Shown here in pieces: positions 17,901-26,547 of a DNA stretch of 64,000 nucleotides. Every line of letters begins with the position of its first letter. The stretch's first letter is position 1. The position numbers and the translations under genes were made by a program. The stretch lies in NCBI GenBank assembly GCA_038405435.1, contig JBBYHZ010000014.1; one strand, given 5' to 3'. This DNA is from Dryocola clanedunensis_A (GTDB taxonomy: Bacteria; Pseudomonadota; Gammaproteobacteria; Enterobacterales; Enterobacteriaceae). The notes below the pieces were generated by a model. That model was not told the origin of the DNA and did not search any database. It saw nothing but the letters and a program-made list of their open reading frames with translations.

Positions 17901-20900
17901 CGCTGATGGTGTCATTCAGGTTCAGGCTGCCTTCGTTCAGCGTCGCCGCGCCCAGTTCAACGTTACCCGCCCCGCTAAGCGAGCCCACAGTGGTAGCGCC
18001 GCTGACGCCAGAGGCGTTAACCACGCCGCCTGCGTTATTGGCAACTGTTGCGGTATCGGCCTGGGCCGCATCGGCAATGTTTACCGTACCGGTACTGGTG
18101 ATGCGGGCAAGCCCCGCGCTGGCCTCGCCGAGCAGGTTCAGGGTGCTGTTTGCCAGAATCGTAAACAGCCCCTGGCCGCCGGTTGCGTTATCGGCAACGT
18201 TCACCACGCCACCGTTTTGCGCGGTGACCGTACTGTTCGCCGCGCTCGCCGTATCGTTAAAGTTCAGCGTGCCGTTATCCAGCGTGAAGGCGTGACTTTC
18301 GGCCTGCGCCGCATTGTTAAAGGCCAGCGTCCCCTGCTGATTTACGGTGACGGCGCTGTCGGCTTTGCCCAGCGCCCCCGTCGCGCTGGCGTTAACCGTC
18401 ACCGCCGCGCTGCCGTTTTTGCCGGTAATGGTGGTATCGCCCTGGTAAGTATTGGCGCGGTCGAGGTTAAGCACGCTGCCGTCCGAACCGGCAGACGTAT
18501 CTTTTACCGTCAGCTGTCCCGCGCCGCCGATCAAGCCGGTTGGGGTAAAGGTGTTGCCGTAGAGATCGAACTGCCCGCCCCCCGCTTCGCTCAGGAAGAT
18601 GGGGCGTGGAGTAGTAAAGTCAGCGCCGATTTGCAGCGTTGAATTGTTGTTGATCAGTATCGACGTACCCGCCAGGCCAAGGTTTTCATCGGCGGAAACC
18701 TGAAGCGTGCCGCCGTAGATTTCCGTGCCGCCGCGCCAGCCGTTGCTGCCGGTCAGAATGAGCCTGCCCGGATCGTACTTGAGGAATTTAAGCACGTCCG
18801 TCGAGCCGCTGTCCTCGACCAGGTTTGCGGCTACGGTCGCGGTAGTTGTCTCACCCGCACCGCCCGCGCCCACCCGGACAATGTAATAAGCGTCGGCCGC
18901 CGTTTCGCCCTCGGCGGCATAATTGTTTGACGGCACCAGCCCCTGGGAACGAACCATATTCAGCGGCACCGTGCCGCCCGCGCCGCCGCTCAGGTTGTAG
19001 CCATCCACGGTGAACTGCATTCCGGCATTGTAAATCGAGCCGTCGATGTCGCTCAGCACCACGTTGCCGCCGGTGCCGGAGAATACGGCGTACTGGCGCT
19101 GCTGCCAGGGCGCGTTGCCCTGGCCGTTTTCGGTTGTCCAGTTGTTGGTCGCCTCCAGCGATCCCGCGTACCAGACGCCGTCGCCGCCCTGGATAGTGCC
19201 GTCCCCCTCGATGCCGGTTGGCCCCTGGCTGTTGCTCACCCGAGAGCCATCCCAGAATTCGAGGTTGGCTCCGTCATTGGCAAAGCCGACCACCAGGTTA
19301 ACCTGACCGGGTAACGCCGTCTGCACGCTGTAGACGGAGGTATTGCCGACCGGCAGGGTGCCGATATCCAGCCCCTGATTGTTCAGCGCCCCACCATAGT
19401 TGAACAGGCGGTAGATCCCAGGCGCAAAGAGGCCGCCCGGCGTCAGCGAAACGTTGACCACGCCGTCCAGCAGCAGGTTCTGGCCGACGGTCACCAGATC
19501 GTTCAGCGCGCCGCCGGGGGTAAAGACCTGGCCCAGATCGAACTGGCTGCTGGTGGTTGAAGAGAGATTAAGGCTGCCATTCACAGTCAGCCCGCCCGCA
19601 CCGCCGTCACCCGGCGTCAGGACGGTATTTGCGCCGAAGGTGGCGTTGCCACCAATTGTGCCCGTTCCGCCAAGCGTTGCGCCGTTCGCCACGGTCGTGT
19701 CGCCAGTCGCTCCCTGCTGGTTGCCGTTGACCAGCAGCGTACCTTGATTAACCTGCGTAACGCCGCCATAGCTGTTTGTGCCGCCAAGCCGCGTGACGCC
19801 CGCGCCGTCCTGGTGGAACTGGCCGCTGCCGGTGATAGCGCCGTTGAGCGCCACCGCATCGGAACGGTTAACCGTCAGAATGCCGTTGTCGGTTATCGCG
19901 GTTTGCGTCGACAGGCCGCCCGTCGTGCCGCCGCTGCCGAGCTGAAGCGCGGCCCCCGAATCAATCAGCGTGCTGCCGGTGTAGGTGTTATTGCCAAGCA
20001 GAATGGTGCTGCCCCCGGAGCGTTCAAGGCCGCCGCTGCCGCTGATAACGCCGCTATAGGTCTGCGACTGCAAACCGTCGAACACCAGCAGGCTGGCCGG
20101 ATCGCTGGTCACTACGCTGAAGTCGTTGATCGAGCTTTTGCCGCTATTAACCGCGTTGTTGCCGCTGCGTAATGTGGCTCCGCCATTGATACTGATGCCC
20201 TGAGCGCCGCTTAACGCCAGGTCGCTGGCCACGCGAACGTCCGCATCCGCGCCGTTCAGCGTCAGCTGGCTCCAGCCGCTGCCGATGTTGGTGCCGATGG
20301 AGATATTGTCGGCACCAAGCGATCCAATCACCGCGCTGGTATTGTTGAACGTCAGCGTATTGTTACTGCCGCCTTCGTTAAGCAGATGCAGCGTGCTGTC
20401 GGTGTTGACGTTGCCAAGCGTGGCACTGTCGTTGCCGTCCGCGCCGGTAAAGGTGACGCCGCCCGCAAGCGTGCCGCTGTTCCAGGTAAATCTGTCGCTG
20501 CCGCTGCCGCCGATAATCTCGCCCTGCGTCGACCCGCCCGCGAGGGTAATCGCATCGTTGCCGCTGCCTGACAGGATTGCCGTCGCCCCTGCATCTCCCG
20601 CCGTCAGCGTGCCCTGGTTGGTTATCGTGTTATTACCCGCGCCGCTGGCGTCGATCACCGTTTGCGTCGGGCTGCTGCTGGACAGGGTGCCGACGTTGAG
20701 AATAGTGCGGTTTGCCGCCGCGCCGTTGATCTGCACCAGCGCCGAGCCGTTGAGTATGCCCGTTGAGGTTACCGAACCGCTGTTGGTAAAGGACGAGGCG
20801 TTATTGGCCAGAACGGTGCTGTTGACGTTGCTGCTGGTCTGAATGGTGCCGCTGTTGGTGACAGCACCGGCATCGGCTGCGGAAATCGCTGCCCCCGCCG

Positions 20901-23900
20901 TGCCGCCCATGGTGATATTGGCCCCGGAGTTCACGCTGCCGCTGGTGCGGGCCAGAATCCCCACGCTGTCCGCGCCGCTGCCATTAATGGTGTAGCCCGT
21001 CCCGATTGTCAGATCGCCCGTCGTGTTCAGGCCGCCGGGGCGTTCGAAAGCAAAGCCGGAGCCGCTGCCCGCCACGTTCAGGATGTTACCCGCGCCTTCC
21101 GCGTCAAAGGTAACCGCCGTACGGATCGCCGGGCCGTCACCCGCGTTGATGGTCACGCCGTTGAGTGAAATGTTGCTGCTGTCGGCGTTGTTGTTGATGC
21201 CCGCGCCGCTGCCGGAAATGTTGATGGTCGTGTCGCTGGCGGTCAGGGAGCTTGCCCCGGTATCCAGACGGATGCCGTCCGCCCCGCCGCTGGCGGTAAT
21301 CAGGTTATTCGTCCCGCCCAGCGTCAGCGTTGCGCCATTATTAATCAGCTGCACGGCCGCCAGACCGCCGTTGGCCGTCACAGAGCCAAGCTGAGTCACC
21401 TGCGCCCCTGCGCCCTGAACTTTCACCCCCACGTTGCCGCTGTTGGCCGCGCCGCTGACGGTGATGTCCCGGCTGTTGGTCAGCGTGCCGCGATCCTGAA
21501 TATAGACGCCGATATTATTGGTGCCCGTGACCTCTATCGGCGCGTTGTTAACGCCCACCCCGGAGTCATGCAGGTACAGGCCGATATTATTGTTGCCCGC
21601 AAGCCGCATGCCGTCGCCGTTAATCGTCACCTGGCCGTCGTGGGAAACATCGTAGCCTTTGATGCCGCTCTGGCTCGCCGTGGTTTCCGTATCGGCAAAG
21701 GAGGTCACGGTGGTTGGCAGCGCCTGATCCGCCTGCCCGATATCGCCGTTGATGGAATAGTTGCGCCCGTCCACCACCACGGCGGTAGTGTTGTTCGCAC
21801 CGAGAATTATGCCGCCGTTGTTGATAGTGCCGACTGCCCCCCCGGTAACCTTCACGCCAACGCCGTTTTCACCGTTCACGCGGATAGTTGCCGGACCGGT
21901 ATTCAGCCTGGTGGCCACGTCATCACCGGTACCAATGGTGCCGTCCGGGCCATCGTCCCGCCCGTTGGCAAAGACGCCCGTAGAGCCCACGCCCGCCACG
22001 GTCAGATCAAACGGCAGCGCCGACGCGCCGGTAGTCCCGTCGAAGATCGCACCGTGATCGACCACAAAGAGTATCGAGCCGCTCTGTAGATTGTCGTTCA
22101 GCGTCGCGCTGCTCAGGTTGATCTTTGCGTCCTGGCCGTAGGCGTAGTAGCCAATCTGATTCGTGTTGTTGAAGGTCAGCGTGGCCGCCGGGGTAACGTT
22201 GACGGTTGCGGTGCCGCGGGCGTGAACGCCAATGGCCCCCGCCGCGAGCAGGCGGATGGTCGAAGAGATATTGGCCGTTGCCGCCGCGTTCACCCCTTCG
22301 GCATAGACCGCGTAGTTGCGGTAGGTGTACGGATTGCCGTCGCTGTTGCCGGTGTCTCCCGCGCCGCCAACGGTGATGATACCGCTGGCTGAGGAGTCCA
22401 CGCTGGCCGTAGCCTGCTCCGCCAGCACGTTGATGGCCACATTGTTGTCGCCGAGGACGTTAATCTGCCCGTTGTTGGTCACGTTGCCGGTATCGATAAC
22501 AGACAGGCCGTAGTTCGGCGCGGCCGCACCGTTTACGAGGTTCCCCAGAACGTTAATGACGCCGTTATTGATCGCCGCACCCGCAGCGCCGTCCACCAGC
22601 AGGCCTACGGCATTACGCGTGTTCAGCCCGAGGTTGATTGTCCCGTCGTTGGTCACCGCCCCGCTGCTGCTGGTGCGGATGCCCGCTGAGCGCTCGTTGC
22701 TGCCCACCATCGGAGAAGGCGTGCCGGTTAGCGTACTGGTTATCGGCGTGGTGCCCACGGCAATGCGCCCGGTACCGGTGTTAGTAAAGGTCGAAGCCCC
22801 GGAGATATCCGCACCGATGCCCGCCGAGCGCCCTTCTGCATTGTACGGGTTCCCGACAATCGCTATGGAGCCGCTGTTTGTCGCGGTGGTTGAGTCCTGC
22901 GCCCGCATCCCGGCAACGCCCGCAGAGGTGGTGTCCGGAAGCGCGACGTTGATGTAGCCCGTGTTGTTCAGCGTGCTGGTGCCGCTGCCCTGCATCGCAC
23001 TGGTTCCCTGGTTGTGCTGGGCGACGACAGAACCATCTTTTTCAATCAGCAGGCCGGCGTTAAGCGTGCCGCTGTTGGTTGCCGTTGCGTTGGTGGCCTG
23101 CATGCCAATGCCCGCAGGGCTGAGTGCGCTGCTGCGCCAGAGGTTGATATTGCCGCTGTTGGTCAGCGTCGCGTTGCTGTCGGCGCGCATTACCGCGCTC
23201 GCCCCGTCAACGGCCAGGCTGCCGGTCTGGGTCACGTTGCCAGCGGCGCTAAACCCGGTGGCATAAATGATATTCAGATCGCCGGTGGCAAGCGTCGCGT
23301 TATTGTTATGCGCCAGGCTGTCCTCCCAGACGTGCCAGGAGAGATTCACCCGGTTCTGCTGCTCCTTTTGCAGCAGGCTGGAGATGATGCTGTCGTAGGT
23401 GTTCTGCGCCACGGTCACCGAATCAATCGTATTGCTGCCAAACTGCGCGGGCAGCGTTACCCCACCGCTCAGCCACAGCTGTATCTGGCTGTTGCCGCGG
23501 TACACTCCCTGTCCAAGGAGAAAGTCGTTCACCGTAGCGATATCCGCCTTCGTCAGGATGGGGAAAGTGAGGGAAGGGTTAATCGGGCTGAGCCCTATCC
23601 GGTTCCCCACCTTGACGTAATTGGGCAGCGTAATGGTGTCGTTATACTGTGAGCTTACCGCCTGATAGCTTTGCTCGTCGCTGTTGATAACCGGCGCGGG
23701 GGCAAAATGAATGTAGTTATCAGACTGCCAGTTCACAGTGCTGGTCGGGACGTCCGTCGCGGTGGCGCGGGCAAGAATGCTATTTTTTGCCAGCAGCTCA
23801 ATACTGTTTGTCGGCGCTAAAATGGGCGTGGCTGAAGCGGTATCCGAGCCGACGTTAATGTTCGCCGTGCCGCCAACGGATTCAATGCTGGCAATGCTGA

Positions 23901-24567
23901 AGTTGTTGTAAATCTGGAATGAATTTGGATCGTAAACCGGCAGCGTCAGGTTGCCGACCTGCGAAGCTCCGGGCGCTGAGAACGTGGTGGAGTCATAGAC
24001 GCTGATCACGGAGTAGCTGCCCTCAAGCCCCGGAACCTCGACGTTCAGCTCCTGATTTTGCAGCGGCGTAACGGGGTTGGTTGAGTAGCTGAACTGGTCG
24101 ATATTAGCTGAGGTGATTGGCACGCTTGCGCTGCCGGAGCTGGTGGACGTTATTGTAGTGATACGCCCCCGATCGGCGCCGGTGCTGTCAGAAAGGGCAT
24201 TGCGTACCAGCACTGGTCTTGCCGCCCCGCTGGAGCCTGCGGCAAAAGAAGGAAGTGGCCCAAGGATATTCAGCGTGGTGCCCGAGGCAAAGTGGTTTGC
24301 CGTGCCGGTGTCGTTATCGATAGTAAAGGCAGTGCCGGTATTTACGACCGCGTCATAGTTTACGCCGGTCGGGAAGAGATAAGTGGGGTAAGCGCTTGCC
24401 CACTGAACATCGTCGGCAAACGCCGGGACGCTCGCCAGGGTCAGCGCGATGGCCGTTGCGGCCTGCAGCGTGCTGCGGGATTTTTTCTTTTGGCTTTTGG
24501 TGATTTCAGCCGCTGCAACGTAGCCTTGTTTTGTCTCGCTCCAGACCAGACGGTAAATTTTATTCAT
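14920..24567 (-). CDS. Giant type Va autotransporter (3215 residues)
   Basis: One open frame encodes 3215 residues. It starts with an extended signal peptide region (MNKIYRLVWSETKQGYVAAA, then a hydrophobic helix ending AFA near residue 51). The passenger is Gly/Ser/Thr/Asn-rich beta-helix sequence; its first two thirds consist of short units built on TNSG and NNG turns. From about residue 1500 there are at least six PATR-type repeats (GSGGL...GxLxLxGxNxYxGxTxxxxGxL) and two diverged copies of a block ending in FWDG and EGGDGVW. The last 285 residues or so form a pertactin-type beta-barrel ending in Arg-Phe, as required for BamA recognition. I noticed no cysteine. It is probably a surface adhesin or biofilm protein; no protease motif was seen. 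Confidence 0.92.
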   Translation of the reverse strand: MNKIYRLVWSETKQGYVAAAEITKSQKKKSRSTLQAATAIALTLASVPAFADDVQWASAYPTYLFPTGVNYDAVVNTGTAFTIDNDTGTANHFASGTTLNILGPLPSFAAGSSGAARPVLVRNALSDSTGADRGRITTITSTSSGSASVPITSANIDQFSYSTNPVTPLQNQELNVEVPGLEGSYSVISVYDSTTFSAPGASQVGNLTLPVYDPNSFQIYNNFSIASIESVGGTANINVGSDTASATPILAPTNSIELLAKNSILARATATDVPTSTVNWQSDNYIHFAPAPVINSDEQSYQAVSSQYNDTITLPNYVKVGNRIGLSPINPSLTFPILTKADIATVNDFLLGQGVYRGNSQIQLWLSGGVTLPAQFGSNTIDSVTVAQNTYDSIISSLLQKEQQNRVNLSWHVWEDSLAHNNNATLATGDLNIIYATGFSAAGNVTQTGSLAVDGASAVMRADSNATLTNSGNINLWRSSALSPAGIGMQATNATATNSGTLNAGLLIEKDGSVVAQHNQGTSAMQGSGTSTLNNTGYINVALPDTTSAGVAGMRAQDSTTATNSGSIAIVGNPYNAEGRSAGIGADISGASTFTNTGTGRIAVGTTPITSTLTGTPSPMVGSNERSAGIRTSSSGAVTNDGTINLGLNTRNAVGLLVDGAAGAAINNGVINVLGNLVNGAAAPNYGLSVIDTGNVTNNGQINVLGDNNVAINVLAEQATASVDSSASGIITVGGAGDTGNSDGNPYTYRNYAVYAEGVNAAATANISSTIRLLAAGAIGVHARGTATVNVTPAATLTFNNTNQIGYYAYGQDAKINLSSATLNDNLQSGSILFVVDHGAIFDGTTGASALPFDLTVAGVGSTGVFANGRDDGPDGTIGTGDDVATRLNTGPATIRVNGENGVGVKVTGGAVGTINNGGIILGANNTTAVVVDGRNYSINGDIGQADQALPTTVTSFADTETTASQSGIKGYDVSHDGQVTINGDGMRLAGNNNIGLYLHDSGVGVNNAPIEVTGTNNIGVYIQDRGTLTNSRDITVSGAANSGNVGVKVQGAGAQVTQLGSVTANGGLAAVQLINNGATLTLGGTNNLITASGGADGIRLDTGASSLTASDTTINISGSGAGINNNADSSNISLNGVTINAGDGPAIRTAVTFDAEGAGNILNVAGSGSGFAFERPGGLNTTGDLTIGTGYTINGSGADSVGILARTSGSVNSGANITMGGTAGAAISAADAGAVTNSGTIQTSSNVNSTVLANNASSFTNSGSVTSTGILNGSALVQINGAAANRTILNVGTLSSSSPTQTVIDASGAGNNTITNQGTLTAGDAGATAILSGSGNDAITLAGGSTQGEIIGGSGSDRFTWNSGTLAGGVTFTGADGNDSATLGNVNTDSTLHLLNEGGSNNTLTFNNTSAVIGSLGADNISIGTNIGSGWSQLTLNGADADVRVASDLALSGAQGISINGGATLRSGNNAVNSGKSSINDFSVVTSDPASLLVFDGLQSQTYSGVISGSGGLERSGGSTILLGNNTYTGSTLIDSGAALQLGSGGTTGGLSTQTAITDNGILTVNRSDAVALNGAITGSGQFHQDGAGVTRLGGTNSYGGVTQVNQGTLLVNGNQQGATGDTTVANGATLGGTGTIGGNATFGANTVLTPGDGGAGGLTVNGSLNLSSTTSSQFDLGQVFTPGGALNDLVTVGQNLLLDGVVNVSLTPGGLFAPGIYRLFNYGGALNNQGLDIGTLPVGNTSVYSVQTALPGQVNLVVGFANDGANLEFWDGSRVSNSQGPTGIEGDGTIQGGDGVWYAGSLEATNNWTTENGQGNAPWQQRQYAVFSGTGGNVVLSDIDGSIYNAGMQFTVDGYNLSGGAGGTVPLNMVRSQGLVPSNNYAAEGETAADAYYIVRVGAGGAGETTTATVAANLVEDSGSTDVLKFLKYDPGRLILTGSNGWRGGTEIYGGTLQVSADENLGLAGTSILINNNSTLQIGADFTTPRPIFLSEAGGGQFDLYGNTFTPTGLIGGAGQLTVKDTSAGSDGSVLNLDRANTYQGDTTITGKNGSAAVTVNASATGALGKADSAVTVNQQGTLAFNNAAQAESHAFTLDNGTLNFNDTASAANSTVTAQNGGVVNVADNATGGQGLFTILANSTLNLLGEASAGLARITSTGTVNIADAAQADTATVANNAGGVVNASGVSGATTVGSLSGAGNVELGAATLNEGSLNLNDTISGVISGSGGSLGKVGSGTLTLTGDNTWTGATSVQQGALLVNGNQQAATGNVTVNDGATLGGAGVIGGAVNVADNAHLAAGADLTSVGELTTGAMTLNQNSQLDFQFGRAFTAGGALNDLINVNGDLNLDGKLNITQTPGGSFDVGVYRVFNYTGSLTDNTLDIGSAPPAADDLYVQTSVAGQVNLINRTGVVLNFWDGNGPADGSTKNNREIEGGDGVWQNSAGNDNWSTDAVKPAGRINAPFSDGSFAIFGGEAGNVTVDNSLGEVRISGAQFTTDGYVINDGTITTNTADTKLRVGDGTLRGARYTTTINSAIAGSGGIDKTDLGTLLLNGENSYAGGTTVSGGVLQVARDASLGQAGTNVALNGGTLRYGAAFDTARAVILGLTGGTIDTNGNSVSLLSAVSGLGALTKVGAGTLTLTQDSTYLRSTTISEGNLQLGTGGETGGVTGDILNNGVLQVNRSNTLLLNGDITGSGQLWQQGSGSTILSGNNSYSGTTLVQSGTLRALGANKFSADSAHVVSRGALLDTGGQNQVVGALVNQGTVSLRGRNVGSTLTVNGDYVGLDGTVQIAAQQHSPGVADRLVINGGTASGRTLLDIDVSQLGEQTDGDGIAVVQATNGATTTAQTTKDAFTIGADHLEAGAWEYRLFAGNAQGQGEDWFLRTAYRPEVPVFTSVASTIRQADLAVLGTLHLRVGDEEPYNVNVPEDNEPRFWARYIAQSSNQKLNDQTRSESDTSINGMQMGFDLYYDQNWRAGLYTTVLDVDSSVKGENSGGYGVAGYNSTLSVYLGGYATWTHENGFYVDNVLQYGNHSVDLKNQQQNDTYSPDGNSYLASVEVGKPWALWDSNWSIEPQAQLIWQHSDFDSVTLKGDAKTRASIDADDAIIGRLGLRLSADYDTSQGKVKPYVRVNLWQELSDGSDTASFENTASNAGATTITADQQYSTTEVAVGTTWAVTKDVQAYTEVGRSFQNGGSNSKIENDFNGSLGMKIRF

Positions 24568-24879
24568 CGTTCGTTTCCATTTTAATCATGGTTTTCAGGG
24601 ATCAACAGGAATGCGGCAACATTAAAAATGTTTATCGAAGAAGACTTTCTGTTTCGAAAAATGAATGAAAAACCAGGATAATTAGCTTATTGAATTGCTG
24701 ATTAATACACTGTAGTGCACACTCTGGAGGCTGACAAACGGATGAACTGCGCGGGGCAATTAATAAATTTTTATTTATTATCACCCTCTGAAACTGGCAT
24801 TTTTCAGCAACAAGGCTACGCGGTTTGCGCTGGCGAAAGATTTCGCCGACAATACGGTTTTTAACGTGAAATTAACAAG
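24568..24879. other. Intergenic region between the autotransporter and ybdJ
   Basis: This 312-bp AT-rich region should contain the autotransporter promoter on the minus strand. From 24767 to 24883 the plus strand is open and ends in LAFFSNKATRFALAKDF...KLTR, with its TGA overlapping the ybdJ ATG (ATGA). It may be the surviving end of a gene once coupled to ybdJ, but the family is not recognised and chance is not excluded. Confidence 0.3.
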
Positions 24880-25131
24880 ATGAAGCATCCCCTTGAAACG
24901 CTGATGAGCGCGGGCGGCATCCTGCTGCTGGCCTTTTTCTCCTGCCTGCTGCTGCCCGCCCCGATGCTCACCCTGACGCTGGCGCATCGCCTGATGGCCA
25001 CCTTCCATCTGCTGGATTTGAACCAGCTCTACACCATTATTTTCTGCATCTGGTTTCTGGCGCTGGGCGCGGTGGAGTATTTCGTGATTCGCTTCGTGTG
25101 GAAGCGGTGGTTTTCGGTAGAGCGGGAATAA
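24880..25131 (+). CDS. ybdJ: YbdJ-like DUF1158 inner membrane protein
   Basis: The 83-residue protein has two predicted transmembrane helices (about 10-30 and 48-68). It matches E. coli YbdJ over its length (MKHPLETL start, LLLPAP, QLYT, EYFV, FVWKRWFS end). Its function is unknown. ybdK follows after 88 bp, as in E. coli. The gene normally upstream in E. coli (ybdF) is absent here; the space is taken by the autotransporter gene on the other strand. Confidence 0.88.
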   Translation: MKHPLETLMSAGGILLLAFFSCLLLPAPMLTLTLAHRLMATFHLLDLNQLYTIIFCIWFLALGAVEYFVIRFVWKRWFSVERE

Positions 25132-25219
25132 AGGTAAACGGAACATTTCCGGGCTCTCATAGCGTTGCTGTACAACTATACTTACCCCATAAATCCAACA
25201 CGTTTAATGGGATAGCCCT

Positions 25220-26338
25220 ATGCCTCTTACCTCTTTTGCGCATTCCGATCCTTTCACGCTGGGCATCGAGCTGGAGATGCAGATAGTCAGCCCGCCGACC
25301 TTTGACCTTAGCCAGGACTCGTCGCGGCTTATCAAAGAGGTGAAGGATCGGGTCAGCGTCGGCGAGGTGAAGCACGATATCACCGAGAGCATGTTGGAGA
25401 TTGCCACCGGCGTTTGCAAAGACGTGGAGGACGCGCATACCCAGCTCAGGGATTTACGCCACCGGGTAATGCAGGCGGCAGACGCTCACCATCTGGCAAT
25501 CTGCGGCGGCGGCACGCACCCCTGGCAGAAATGGCAGCGGCAGGAGGTTTGCCAGAACGAACGCTACAACCATAACCTGGAGCTGTTCGGCTACCTGATG
25601 AAGCAGGCGACGGTGTTCGGCCAGCACGTTCACGTCGGCTGCGATAATGAAGAGGATGCCATTTACCTGCTGCACGGGCTGTCCAGATTCGTGCCGCATT
25701 TTATCGCCCTCTCCGCCTCCTCTCCCTACATTCAGGGCCACGACACCACCTACGCCTCGTCCCGCCTGAATATTTTCTCTGCCTTCCCGGATAACGGCCA
25801 CGCGCCCTTCGTCAGCAGCTGGCAGGAGTTCCTGTGGATGTATCAAAAGCTGGAAACCAGCAGCATCGTGCAGTCCATTAAAGACCTGCACTGGGATATC
25901 CGCCCCAGCCCCAAATTTGGCACGGTGGAGGTGCGGGTCATGGACACGCCGCTGACCCTCAGCCGGGCGGTGAACATCGCCGGGTTTATTCAGGCCATCG
26001 CCCACTGGCTGCTGGCGGAACGCCCGTTCGTGCCGCGCTCAGAGGATTATCTGCTGTACCGCTTTAACCGTTTTCAGGCCTGCCGCTTTGGGCTGGACGG
26101 CACGCTGACCGATGTCCGCAGCGGGGAACAGCGCACTATTGCCGAAGATCTGCTTTCCCTGCTCGACACCCTTGCCCCCTACGCCGCAGAGCTGAATGGG
26201 GCGCAGACGCTGGAAGAGATTGCCAGGTATGTGCGCCAGAATGACAGCGATACCGGCCGAATCCGCCAGTTTATCGCCGAAGGCGGCCTGCTGACGGAGC
26301 TGGTGCGCGAGCACTGCGCCATCTGGAACACCGATTAA
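25220..26338 (+). CDS. ybdK: YbdK, carboxylate-amine ligase (GCS2 family)
   Basis: The 372-residue protein is the same length as E. coli YbdK. Glutamate-cysteine ligase type 2 motifs are visible: GIELEMQIV near the start, HDITESMLEIATG, GGGTHPW, and the FGQHVHVGC segment. E. coli YbdK shows weak ATP-dependent glutamate-cysteine ligase activity in vitro; its physiological substrate is not settled. It lies downstream of ybdJ, as in E. coli. The gene then gives way to fdnGHI instead of the entD-fepA region expected from E. coli, marking a rearranged gene order. Confidence 0.92.
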   Translation: MPLTSFAHSDPFTLGIELEMQIVSPPTFDLSQDSSRLIKEVKDRVSVGEVKHDITESMLEIATGVCKDVEDAHTQLRDLRHRVMQAADAHHLAICGGGTHPWQKWQRQEVCQNERYNHNLELFGYLMKQATVFGQHVHVGCDNEEDAIYLLHGLSRFVPHFIALSASSPYIQGHDTTYASSRLNIFSAFPDNGHAPFVSSWQEFLWMYQKLETSSIVQSIKDLHWDIRPSPKFGTVEVRVMDTPLTLSRAVNIAGFIQAIAHWLLAERPFVPRSEDYLLYRFNRFQACRFGLDGTLTDVRSGEQRTIAEDLLSLLDTLAPYAAELNGAQTLEEIARYVRQNDSDTGRIRQFIAEGGLLTELVREHCAIWNTD

Positions 26339-26346
26339 CCCCACCG

Positions 26347-26376
26347 GGGCGGATAGTGCTTTCGCCTGTCCGCCCT
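26347..26376. repeat. REP-like palindrome after ybdK
   Basis: GGGCGGATAG pairs with the CTGTCCGCCC side around TGCTTTCGC. It sits just after the ybdK stop. Confidence 0.45.
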
Positions 26377-26440
26377 ACCCAGCCTTTTTATACCCACACG
26401 CCCAAAATGGTTACCGGGCCTGATGCTGAAGCACCACTTA

Positions 26441-26460
26441 AGGAGTATTTCTTTACCCAT
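26441..26460. promoter_or_regulatory. Paired NarL heptamer candidates upstream of fdnG
   Basis: AGGAGTA (26441-26447; TACTCCT on the other strand) and TACCCAT (26454-26460) both fit the NarL heptamer TACYYMT. They lie upstream of the FNR site, consistent with nitrate activation of fdnGHI as known in E. coli, but the spacing differs from the classical 7-2-7 arrangement. Confidence 0.5.
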
Positions 26461-26471
26461 TCGTTAGCGAT

Positions 26472-26512
26472 TTGATTTCACTCAATATCCCCCCCCGCCT
26501 GGCTGCTATTTT
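26472..26512 (+). promoter_or_regulatory. FNR-dependent fdnG promoter
   Basis: TTGATTTCACTCAA (26472-26485) matches the FNR site TTGAT-N4-ATCAA in 9 of 10 positions. A TATTTT -10 element at 26507-26512 lies where a class II FNR promoter needs it, with the FNR centre about 41.5 bases before the predicted start. This supports anaerobic induction. Confidence 0.7.
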
Positions 26513-26547
26513 CACCGTCGTTAATTCGTCATACCAATGAGGTTAAG

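Noticed and set aside
15319..18642. Several plus-strand ORFs of 180-320 residues inside the autotransporter region
   Set aside because: They lie opposite a single uninterrupted 3215-residue frame with signal peptide and barrel, and have repetitive low-information sequence.
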